Below are positions 50,601-58,672 of a stretch of DNA of 64,000 nucleotides, in pieces (position 1 is the stretch's first letter; the number at the start of each line of letters is the position of its first letter). The stretch spans positions 496,001-560,000 of the forward strand of contig CP150564.1 in assembly GCA_049487715.1 (NCBI GenBank). Reading direction: 5' to 3'. The notes under the pieces are model-generated. The model made no database searches. It saw only the letters and a list, made by a program, of their open reading frames with translations, and was not told the DNA's origin. Source of the stretch: Pycnococcus provasolii. Taxonomy: Eukaryota; Chlorophyta; Pseudoscourfieldiophyceae; Pseudoscourfieldiales. The translations under genes and the position numbers were made by a program.

Positions 50601-50997
50601 GTGTACTGATGTTGAGTTGTTTCGCCGTTGTGTAAAATCGCACGCACCACGGTTGACTTTCTCTGAATCCCCAGATTTTCCCTCGCCTGACTGTTTTCGC
50701 GTATACTTCGACAAGCGGGTCTTGTTTCCCCCCCGAGGAACGGAGTTGCAGCACACCACTGGCTGCCGGACATGACGAGCTCTCACCACCACCATCATCG
50801 CCAACAAAGGCAGACGACGACGCCGATGACGACGCCGTAAACGTCCACCCATCTGAGCAAGTGATGGACAAGGAACCACCCCCAAAGTCAGCCGAAGCAG
50901 CAGCCGAAGAACCACCACCACCACGAGCAGCACCCAGCGAAGCAGCCGAGCCAGCACCACAAGCAGACTCCAGCTTCTCCTCCACAAGCAGACGCAT
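47644..50997 (-). CDS. GH36-like alpha-galactosidase (clan GH-D) with an internal membrane hairpin
   Basis: 1,117 residues from ATG at 50995-50997; a TTG 21 codons upstream was not used. The TIM barrel contains PPTGWCSWYEMMCDVSEEGV, VVQLDDGY, GLWMAPFTAD, YRFLKLDFLHAG (K-x-D with the nucleophile Asp near 695) and LRISADAS (acid/base Asp near 755), as in clan GH-D enzymes that release alpha-galactose from raffinose-family sugars or galactolipids. Plant raffinose synthases are related but use different loop motifs. In the N-terminal beta-sandwich region, near 252-297, two consecutive hydrophobic helices occur (LLLAALVVVIWLTPLDF and ALAVVAALIVAGAVLWIP). They would anchor the enzyme in a membrane, which is unusual for the family. 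There is no N-terminal signal peptide. Confidence 0.8.
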   Translation of the reverse strand: MRLLVEEKLESACGAGSAASLGAARGGGGSSAAASADFGGGSLSITCSDGWTFTASSSASSSAFVGDDGGGESSSCPAASGVLQLRSSGGKQDPLVEVYAKTVRRGKIWGFRESQPWCVRFYTTAKQLNISTQDDLVVDGVGRVHAATVETSEVVPDATAKVSVKWTAGVPMNNNDVDAMVVRAAVAFAPHDTDKNSDVVGWRVETIAVIPSARATWVQQTQSKQKQTIAHEDIESIVLEQQHNTWGIPSMRRLAAAQLLLAALVVVIWLTPLDFAGKIALAVVAALIVAGAVLWIPTLDSTEQKSCRRFFFNGWQSFSFAGSLPLVAGAERATETRMPWILSGPFHDGARPPPRLDAVGAWLLRYVETPLYGAFGPVARQWRGWMHSHMFAAVTPNVHPDAKSSTTSSMPALVYGFLSQKQHYGLASAATDGTDAVALFADGDGAMIPCGAYASSSSFGVLATDWAILHAHQVKESQGPQQPFAVYTRAVATHARARRSAKLPPTGWCSWYEMMCDVSEEGVLENARRLKETVEDLIDVVQLDDGYARRWGDWGSPETKKFPHGIEALSRRLRLELGYGAGLWMAPFTADTDAGITRAHPKFFTRRVGKADVRAFRSSSLDETTSNGDAFKSPKSRKHDEVRQHVPLRGFANSALTHPGKFFLGFDLTNEKALAYASHCVSGAVAAGYRFLKLDFLHAGALPGTRRDNTVTRAAAMANALASMRTEAEREGDDVYIVGCSCPLGSAVGWADALRISADASTRWLPGPFPLPANDKTNLPAMRNVVRNVCSRAMLHRVWFTNNPDCLVLRAEGSSADMSEATIKACVSLVVMSGGLVFLSDDVTKLPSDRFRYALKALPALGAAPAPSCGSWSGELTAIDVLTNEMPETLVRRATISTCRCNGTAATTLEQAPYTLVLLAHWCDVPAARERSVKLDDILAPSDVALGGDDAVAHVVDLWDGTYHEIGRDASTGRWAERLRAPRVARRSASLLAVHVAPRGLPRFLGSDMHASGGAVELQRFTYTRGIQNNSVVSRGAPSSPTARPPGAVRWSACAVLSLGREDFGRVLLHLPGSRSPPRVSGDASLPESACHRIGKWAWSVPVRVRASGTSWLMLEW

Positions 50998-51419
50998 CTG
51001 ACGACAGAAAACAAATAGCTGCAAAGAAACAGAAACTGAAACAGAAAATGGAAAAATCAAACAAGGAAGATTTCTCTAAAAAATAAAAATGACACGTGGA
51101 AAATGCAATTAGCAGAAAACAAAAAAGAAAACAACGGATAGGATTTGTTTTGTGGTTTCCCAAGAGCTTCTTCTGAATTCTTCTGAATTCTTCTCGGATG
51201 GGCCGGGCCCCTCCTCCCCGCTTTGGTCAGTCCCCGGACACCCCGGAACCCGTCCGGGCCCGTCCCCGGATCCCTTTAGTGGGCCCCCACAACGCAGCGG
51301 CGCTTCCTCGTCCGACCACGCAGGGTCGCCGTGAGCATGATGAGCGTGGGCCCAATGGCGTTCGCGTCGACGTGGATGAGCGACTGAGCCTTAAGTGCTT
51401 GCGCGGCTTGTCCCTTCAG
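50998..51419. promoter_or_regulatory. Upstream region of the GH36 gene, C/G-rich
   Basis: About 420 bp. A repeated cttctgaattcttctgaatt stretch at 51170-51190 precedes a block with gggccgggcccctcctcc and ccccggatcccttt (near 51265), 200-290 bp upstream of the ATG. A retroelement remnant lies immediately beyond. Confidence 0.35.
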
Positions 51420-51826
51420 GCAATTGTAGATACTAGTCAATAGTGAAATCGAAGTCAGCAACTAGATCCAGCCAACGTTGTTCCCTTAATGATAATTTAA
51501 CCAAAGCCTTCGTTTGAACTAATATAAGTGCAAGCTCGATGATCAGTTCGGATGACAAAGTGCTTGCCTAGTAGATAGATGCGCCATTTATGTAGCCCAG
51601 TTACAACCCTCCTTCCATCCGAAAAGGCGCGGTGAATGAGGGCGGCGGCGTCATCGTCAATGTCCGGGCTCGACCACGCGACCACCGGCTCCGGGTCAAT
51701 CGTTCCGTCCTCGCGAACGTAAACGACGCCCGAAGGGTGCCTTTCCAAGTCAACCTCCCAGCTCTCAACATCATCTCGAAGGCGACACCTGTCCACGACG
51801 AATACACCATTCGGAAATATTTGCAC
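51420..51826 (-). mobile_element. Ty3/gypsy RNase H fragment
   Basis: The minus strand encodes GLHKWRIYLLGKHFVIRTDH RACTYI, the block following the second RNase H acidic residue in Ty3 pol. In the next frame it continues with LSLREQRWLDLVADFDFTID before a stop, the segment that ends the domain (R-Q-R-W-L-x-x-L-x-x-F-D-F). The frame change near 51500 and the stop codon show that it is dead. It faces the gag-like frame on the other strand, so the two pieces are not from one intact element. Confidence 0.72.
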
Positions 51827-51999
51827 ATCACTTCTACGAACTTTCAGCGCTACACAACAACCGGTTCAGTGCTCTCGCAAGCCCAAACGCTGAGCCACTT
51901 GGCACCGTTACGGCAGAGCAACCCACTGCACAAGAACGCGCGGACAACTGGCTCCGAGCCACGGAACCACACCGTCGCGAACTCCAAGGACCTGCCAAC

Positions 52000-53421
52000 T
52001 TGGTGGCCGAGCTTCGACATGCCGAGGAACTTGCGGCTGAACGGCAGCGCAACGCGGAACTCGCACTCGAAGAGCAAGTCCGTACGCAAGACGAGATGCG
52101 TTCTACATTCGAGAAGGAAATTGCAGACCTCCGTGAAACGCTCGCCCGCCGAGGACTTGGAACTACTCTCGACGGTGATACCACGCAGGAACACGGCGTT
52201 CAAAAGGACGTCAGCCATGCGCATGAAGCACGAGATGCTCCATTCATGCCTTACGCCTTTCCGCAATACACAGTTGGAGCCGCTGACCGCATGCAGGACC
52301 CAACCGAGTTTGCGAAAATCCTCGAGGCGAGGAATGCTGCGCTTGAGAAGCACAAACGCACTACAAGTGCTCCGCCTATGAAACCTGCGCCATCTGGAAG
52401 CTTCGGCCATAGCGCACAATCTGGAACCACGTCCAACGCCGGAGCAAACACTTCAAAATTCACCGATTTTCAGCCGCCACGTGGCACGGAAAGAGCCGAG
52501 AAGCTGCGGACTCCCGAATCTGATTCGGGGGGAGATCCTCCGCTCGGCCTCCCGATCAAGAATGGAACCCCCTTCGACGTGGTGCCCTCAGACTTTCTGG
52601 GGCAATCAGGATTGCCCTCAACTCGCCCACAGAAACCCCCCGGGTTCACCGGACGAGCTGAAGACTATACCATCTTCAAGAGGGACTTCGCTAGCTTTCT
52701 ACGCCGTTGGCAATGCCAAGACCTCCTCACTGCCGGCTCGCAGGACCTTCGCATGGAGTGGGCATATGATATGCTAAGGGAATCAGTTCAGCTCAACCAG
52801 AAATTCGATAGCCGTACCGTGATTGCCTCCGAGGCGACGCGGCGCCGCATCATTGACTTGATTGACATGGCAAAGCCACCTACTCTGTGCACCGCTTTTA
52901 CAATACTCGATAAGCGATTCGGCTATACGGCCACCGCTCCAAATCGCGAGAAGTTTCTAACCATGCTCGATCACTGTTACCAACGTGACCAGCTATTCTC
53001 GGATTGGTTCGCCACCTTCATGCGCCTTGCAACCGACTACCGAGCACTGCAAGGCGAGCTAACCGATGAGATGCTCCTCAACAAGCTCGAGCGCAATGCT
53101 AGCACTCGGGAACCTCGCCCCGGCTCACAAAGTTGGCGCACCCGAATCGAAACCGCACGTACTCTCTTCAAAGAGAATTTTGACGACATCATAACGCACC
53201 TTGAGAAACTCGAAAATCGCGATCCGAATAAGGCGCCCCTCCGCCCTGGCGGCCGCGACCTTAAGGTATCGCATCGACAGCTTCACCACGCCTTTGCAAC
53301 GCTTGATCGCGTTGGCACCTGCTGGGGTTGCTTCAAGAAGGGCCACTTCTTCTTGGACAAGAACCCGGACGGCACTTACTCTTCCTTGACGCGTTTGATG
53401 CCCAAAGTGATAAGGCAATGA
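52000..53421 (+). mobile_element. Retrotransposon gag-like open frame
   Basis: A continuous frame of about 473 codons, open further upstream but without an ATG; the first in-frame ATG is near 52096. The N-terminal part is a coiled coil (ELRHAEELAAERQRNAELAL). The centre has PPGFTGRAEDYTIFKRDFAS and KFLTMLDHCYQRDQLFSDWF, in the style of retroelement gag capsid domains. The end has CWGCFKKGHFFLDKN, a zinc knuckle that keeps C-x2-C-x4-H but lacks the last Cys. No protease or reverse transcriptase follows in frame, so the element is incomplete. Confidence 0.65.
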
Positions 53422-54738
53422 AGGCTCAGGTTCTCTTCCCCTTCATATGCCTATTCCTCGGGGAGTATCCGGTGGGCGCGGTGGCTCACCCCCTTTGACA
53501 CCCTCCCCGACACTTCTTTTCCTTTGTTATTCTTCTTTTCTTCTTTAGTTTCTTCTTGGTTCTTCCGTGGCGCCTTTCAGGCCGCGGAGCTCAGCGAGCA
53601 CATCCTCGGCGACGTGCCTACCTGAAGAACTCTTGGCAAGGGTGATATCGGTTCCGACGCGCCGCGTGCACGTGTTTTCACTCGTTTTGTTTTCTCCCGG
53701 CGCTGTCCGGATCGCCTCAAGGAGTTGAGAGCCCGGGGCGATCGTCGGTCCTCCAACTACCTTGCGGAAGGCGAAGAAGTGGCGGACTGGCGGTTGCACC
53801 CGTAGGGCGTGGCGGGGAGTGAAGCGGCACAATCGAGGTCTCGGGTGGTCAACTCAAGCTCTTTCAAGAGGAACCTTCCCGTTATTGGACCTCTAGAACC
53901 CACCCACACAAAGCAAACGTCGGGAACTTCTTGGACGCCATTGAAGTTTGCACCAACTTGGAGGACCTGTCGGACCGGGATCCCGAGCGGCCCACCCGGC
54001 ATGATTCACCATACAACCGTGAGGGAGCAACGAGGTATCCCGGATGGTTGGTTGTAAAATCCCCCTCCGACTGTCCGACCCGACCTCCGACTGGTTTCGA
54101 CTGATTTGAGCGAGCATTCACAACCATCCGCTGCAGCGCAGCACGCGCAGCACGTCGTCGCGTGCACGCATACGCGCACGCGTCAGTGGCGCCACCGCTC
54201 TATTTCTCGACGACACGTACGGTGCGACCGCTCATCTAGCGTGCGGATACATGACTCTTTGAAAGCGAGGCGGAGACGGACGTTTTCCACGCGCGTGTCA
54301 TCAATGCTTGGGGTGAAGACGCTGACGAGGACTTTTTTGAAAATATCTCGTAGGAGTTTGTGTGTACATTGTTTGTAAATACATGATTGCAGTCTCAACT
54401 CCAAGACATCCCCCTTTCCCACAAATTGGACTCCTCTAGATACTACTCTAGCGGCAGGTAGAGTAGTAAGTGCGGCCCTTGAGTCATCGTGTTGATGCAC
54501 GGTTGGTGGCGCTGGCAACGACATCAACGAAAACAAGTCGCAACCGAGCCCTCACTACGCCAACGAAAGCGCCCCGATAGAGTGATACAACCTTCGAAAT
54601 CACCTGCGCCATGAACAAAAACGCGCAGTGAATGAATGGCACCGGTGAATGGGCTGAATGGTGAAAGTGAATGGTGTGAATGGACGACCGTAGGACAAAC
54701 TAAAGAGCAAATTCAGTACTGAATGAGCAATCACAGCT
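53422..54738. other. Gene-poor region following the retroelement remnant
   Basis: About 1.3 kb. CGGGATCCCG occurs at 53976-53985. A 117-codon minus-strand frame (54183-54536) is open but unrecognised. Tandem gaatgg/tgaatgg units lie near 54630-54690. This is probably decayed transposon DNA; no gene can be supported. Confidence 0.4.
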
Positions 54739-55914
54739 TTACTTTCCCAAACCGAACGTGGAAACGAACTCGGCGTAGTCAATGTGCCCTTCGTCGACGG
54801 TGTCTGAGCGGTTCATGAGGAAGTCAATCTCCGCCGGCGTGACTTGCAGGTTCAGCCGCCTGAGTGCGTACTCGAATTCCTCCCGAACGAGCGAGCCGCT
54901 CTTCGACATGTCCACCTGGCGGAACACCTTTCGCATGCTGATCTTGTTCGTGGACCACTTAGCCTTGAGCTGCGCGATGGTGTTCAGCTCATCCTCTGTC
55001 ACGCGCTTTACAAACTCGTTGTGCGTTGTTCGCTTGCCCAAGAACAGCGCGTAGTAGTCTGCGTCGAGCGAGTCCTTCATCATGTCGTCGAGCGACAGGT
55101 ACCCAGACATGTCCTTGTCGTAGTACGAGAAGAGAGCGATGACGTCTGACTTCGCCACCTGCATGCCGAACAGCTGCAGCAGCTCGGCAAACTCCTTCAG
55201 CTCAATCTTGCCCTTCGCATTTGAGTCGACCGCCTTGAACAGCTCGCGTATCATGAAGTTGCCGCTGTTATTTCCAACCTTCATGTTGGACATGATACGC
55301 AGCCGCAGCGTGTTGCGCAGTGCCGTGATCATGTCAGGGTTGACGCGCCTTAAGTTGTGCGTGTAGGTTTCTTGAATTTTGTCTGGGTTCTCGGCAAGGC
55401 TGATGTACGTGTCCGCGACGTCGTCGAAGACGTACTTTGCCGGGTGGATGTGGCTGTTCAAGCTGTCGCACATTTCGCGGTATGTGCTCGTGTATCCCGT
55501 CTTTCCGTGAACCGCCTTTTGGTACCTGACATCTCCGAAGACGATGGTACTTTTGAAGGGCGGCGTTCCCTTTTCCGCCGCCTTGATGACCTCCGACGGG
55601 TACAGGTTATCGGGCGGCGCCTTGAGCCAGTTTCGGCTGTCCGAGCACGGGTCTTTGAAGATGGCGTGGTTGTCGAGGAAGGGGTCAACGTGCGGCGCGA
55701 GCAGCGTGGACGTTTCGGGTGGTTGCGCGACGTTTTTCTGCTGGTAGATGGGCGTGTTTCCGAACACTTCCGCCTCTTGCATGTTGTGTCCCGTCCATCC
55801 CGGCATTTTCCACGTTTTATCCGAGTACGGGAACTTGGGCCGACGCATGGACGCGTCGTGCTCGTACTGGTCGAAGAAGCGCGCTCCTGCGGAGGAGGAG
55901 GTGTACCGCGACAT
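54739..55914 (-). CDS. Calcium-binding protein with four EF-hand-like motifs
   Basis: 391 residues from ATG at 55912-55914; the frame extends upstream without a better start. EF-hand-like loops are at about residue 228 (AVDSNAKGKIELKEF), 263 (SYYDKDMSGYLSLDDMM), 333 (QVDMSKSGSLVREEF) and 371 (SDTVDEGHIDYAEF). The second has the most canonical acidic ligands; the others have substitutions. The N-terminal 170 residues contain FPYSDKTWKMPGWTGHNMQE and many Pro/Asn turns, reminiscent of ciliary microtubule-associated proteins with EF-hands. That would fit an alga with a flagellate stage, but it is inference. It has no signal peptide and is cytosolic or axonemal. Confidence 0.75.
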   Translation of the reverse strand: MSRYTSSSAGARFFDQYEHDASMRRPKFPYSDKTWKMPGWTGHNMQEAEVFGNTPIYQQKNVAQPPETSTLLAPHVDPFLDNHAIFKDPCSDSRNWLKAPPDNLYPSEVIKAAEKGTPPFKSTIVFGDVRYQKAVHGKTGYTSTYREMCDSLNSHIHPAKYVFDDVADTYISLAENPDKIQETYTHNLRRVNPDMITALRNTLRLRIMSNMKVGNNSGNFMIRELFKAVDSNAKGKIELKEFAELLQLFGMQVAKSDVIALFSYYDKDMSGYLSLDDMMKDSLDADYYALFLGKRTTHNEFVKRVTEDELNTIAQLKAKWSTNKISMRKVFRQVDMSKSGSLVREEFEYALRRLNLQVTPAEIDFLMNRSDTVDEGHIDYAEFVSTFGLGK

Positions 55915-56794
55915 TGTAACCAAGACCAATGAAAAGCAGCTGAACAAAAAGAACGAGGAACGAGGCCGGCAAACAGTCGTCGGCGAACAGTCGTCCAGTC
56001 GTCGGTCAAAGTTCGCGAAGGAAGCGAGGCGAGGGGAACTTCCTTCGAGACACAGGAAGGAGAGAGAGGCTGAGAGGGGAACGACGGGACAGGCGCGGCC
56101 GGAACGACAACTCAAAGGCCGAGGGGGAACGATCAACGACAAGACTCTCAACACGGAGGCAACCCCTTGGACATATTTCCCCGGGACAACCTCATAGAAA
56201 AACTTATGGGGACTTGCCTTGGGTCCACCAATTTCGCCGCTATAAAATTTTACCGAATAATTGCCGGCCGCAAATAATACAGTCTATGTAAGGGCCGCAA
56301 ATGCAAAGTCCTAGGCCTTCTGAAAGAAAACGGGGAGAGGCTGGGAATAATTAACAACAACATTAACTCAACAGGCTACAACGACGACGACAAGTCCTGA
56401 TGCCTGAGGTGATATATAATTATATATCAGACACACACATGGTCATGGATTGACTTTTCCACGTGATGCCACAATTATAAACCTTAAACTGTAACAATTG
56501 GGATGCGGTAAGTTACCCGAGTACTTGCGGTATGTACTTGTGCTGCTGAAGTTCCTCGTGATGCGTTTGTGATGAACACGGTACACGCCTATGTTTACTC
56601 TTATTTATGGGTGCCCTTTTTTCCCGTGAGTGATGAGAGGGGAACGATACCCGCAGTGTAGTTTAGAAAAAGGGCACACGCGTCTCTGCGGCAAAACACA
56701 ACGAAGAAGCCTCTCATCATCTGCCCATTCATTCCCTCCGCATCCGCATCCGAATCCGAATCCGATTGCTTGAGCTTGAGCTGGAGTAGCATCC
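55915..56794. promoter_or_regulatory. Divergent intergenic region
   Basis: About 880 bp between the EF-hand gene (minus) and the BAR-like gene (plus). It holds tttccccgggacaacc near 56177, AT-rich tgatatataattatatatca (a near-perfect palindrome around 56410-56430), and a tccgcatccgaatccgaatc repeat just before the downstream ATG. Minus-strand frames here are shadows. Confidence 0.4.
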
Positions 56795-58003
56795 ATGGCG
56801 GCGATCATCAGGCCGTCCGCGCCGCCTTTCTTAGTGGACTTCACAGCTGGCTCGGGCCCAGCAGTGGTTGGGAGTGGCCCGCGAGTGGTTGGTAACGAAA
56901 CTGCGGCTGGGCAGGATGACGGGCACAGGGACAGGGACTTTGATGAAAGCTCACGAGCTGGTTCGTCATGGTCCTCGGGGCCGCGAACGCCAACGACGCC
57001 TGCTGGACCCCCCGGCGCATCGCCTTTGCGCATCGCCGACTTCGACAGAGACGAAACAAACGCACTTCACAACACGCATAGGCCATATGACAGCCTTAAC
57101 CTTTGCGAACCTTGGAAACTGAAAAGCGAGGGAGGAATGGCACCACCTCCGAACAAAATGTGGACTTCGCAGTGGCACCAGGCGAAGCGCACGGTCGTCG
57201 AAAGAGTCAGGCAGTACCTCGCCTCAGGGCGAAAGAGAAAGGACTTCGTCTCAACCGACTGCGCGAGGTGCCGACTCATGTACAAGGAAGTGAAGACATT
57301 CAAGCGCGTCGTCGACAGCTTCGAAACGGTCGTGCACTCGCTGCGCTACGCGAACGACGCGTTCTTCCAGGAGCTGGCAACCACGCTTGAGTCGAACCTT
57401 CCCGTGCCTTTCGAGTTCAGCCGAGAGACGAACAACGCAAGCAGGGTGACACCGTCGCAGCACACCGTCGCTGGTGGCAGCGGGTCAGGTGTACACATGC
57501 GCTTGCTCGGCAGACAGGTGTACCTCGGCCTTGAGGACTCCGTGCTCCGTCCCATCGGCCAGTGGAAAGCGTGTTTCGCATCTGCCAAGAGGCGCATGGT
57601 TGAGCTTGAGGCTCGACGACTGACGCTCGACTTCCACCGACGCGCGGCAGAGACACTGCTCGCCGAGTACAACAAGCTGCGCATTAAGCCTGTTGATTCG
57701 CGTGGTGCTAGGAAGGAGCGCCTGGAGGCTCGCATGCGCTCGATGCGTGAGAGGTGGCACGTGCGTGATGCCAAACACCGCGCGAGTCTTGTGTCGTACG
57801 CATCGTGCGAAGCCTCGGCGTACGCGGAGCTGCGCTTCCTCACATGCACGGCTGCTAACTTGCGTGCGTCGCTCTGCTCCGCCATCGCCGTGCAAGGATC
57901 CGGCTTCTCTCTCGCGCGCACGATCATGACGCACCGCGTCGAGGATAGGCGTCAGCTGCCCCCTCACTCACCGTATAAGATGACGACGGTGCACTCCTCG
58001 TGA
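56795..58003 (+). CDS. Helical protein, possibly BAR-like, function unknown
   Basis: 402 residues. The first 125 are Gly/Pro/Arg-rich and disordered. From about 125 the sequence is long, charged amphipathic helices: RTVVERVRQYLASGRKRKDF, YKEVKTFKRVVDSFETVVHS, RYANDAFFQELATTLESNLP, then, after a Gly/Ser insert, RPIGQWKACFASAKRRMVEL and LDFHRRAAETLLAEYNKLRI. Three long helices with basic faces and this spacing resemble a BAR dimer that binds curved membranes, but no signature motif proves it. It ends in a low-complexity tail. It would act at cellular membranes if the call is right. Confidence 0.6.
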   Translation: MAAIIRPSAPPFLVDFTAGSGPAVVGSGPRVVGNETAAGQDDGHRDRDFDESSRAGSSWSSGPRTPTTPAGPPGASPLRIADFDRDETNALHNTHRPYDSLNLCEPWKLKSEGGMAPPPNKMWTSQWHQAKRTVVERVRQYLASGRKRKDFVSTDCARCRLMYKEVKTFKRVVDSFETVVHSLRYANDAFFQELATTLESNLPVPFEFSRETNNASRVTPSQHTVAGGSGSGVHMRLLGRQVYLGLEDSVLRPIGQWKACFASAKRRMVELEARRLTLDFHRRAAETLLAEYNKLRIKPVDSRGARKERLEARMRSMRERWHVRDAKHRASLVSYASCEASAYAELRFLTCTAANLRASLCSAIAVQGSGFSLARTIMTHRVEDRRQLPPHSPYKMTTVHSS

Positions 58004-58672
58004 GCTGAGATGATACTTGACTATAGTTGTTGTAAATAATAAGAATTACTATACTCGACACCACGAGCGGAGATCCAGGACGACGAAACGGATGCCAAAA
58101 ATTGTCAAGTGGTTACAACATATCAAAGGTACACACGCATTGGCTTTTTGTGTATGTTCTGTCGACATTCCGGGGCCCCCACTCGCTTATGTGTCGTATC
58201 CCAGAGACGTAACATGTCTTCGCTAAACCCAATGCAAGACAACACCAATTGGGCGCGCTTGCCATCCTTTATTTTGTCGAAGCAAACGTTGCACTCACGT
58301 GCGCCGTGCAGCCTCTTTATTTGGTTACGGGAACCCGTTAGGGCTAGGGTTACTACGTGTTCCTCTTCGGGCTGTCGGGAATCGGCGAGGGAAGGAGTTC
58401 CCGCCGTGGAACTCGATTTGGAAATCGGTTCCAAGGAGATTTTCGGGGGAGAGATTTTCCACCTGAGTTCTATTTTTTTTTCCATCCCCCGGCAGCCCGG
58501 GGACGAACGGAACTTATCCTACCCTACCCGGTACATAGTTATCCGAATAATCCACCCCCGGCCGGAGCCTTGATCACTTCATCATCTTCGTCGATCATCG
58601 TATTTTGGATCCGATCCAAACTACTGTAGAATCTCGGCGTGCGTCCGTGAGTGAGTGAGTGAGTGACTCCTC
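58004..58672 (+). promoter_or_regulatory. Upstream region of the amylase gene
   Basis: About 670 bp without a supported gene. It includes gttagggctagggtta (58337-58352), ccccggcagcccgggg (near 58487), and a gagt tandem run just before the ATG. The C/G block lies about 180 bp upstream of the start. Confidence 0.4.

Noticed and set aside
1582-51060. Alternative TTG or GTG start codons giving longer proteins
   Set aside because: Eukaryotic translation normally begins at ATG; in each case a suitable ATG lies within about 40 codons.
56601-57033. 142-codon minus-strand frame over the start of the BAR-like gene
   Set aside because: It is antisense to a better-supported coding region and has no domain.
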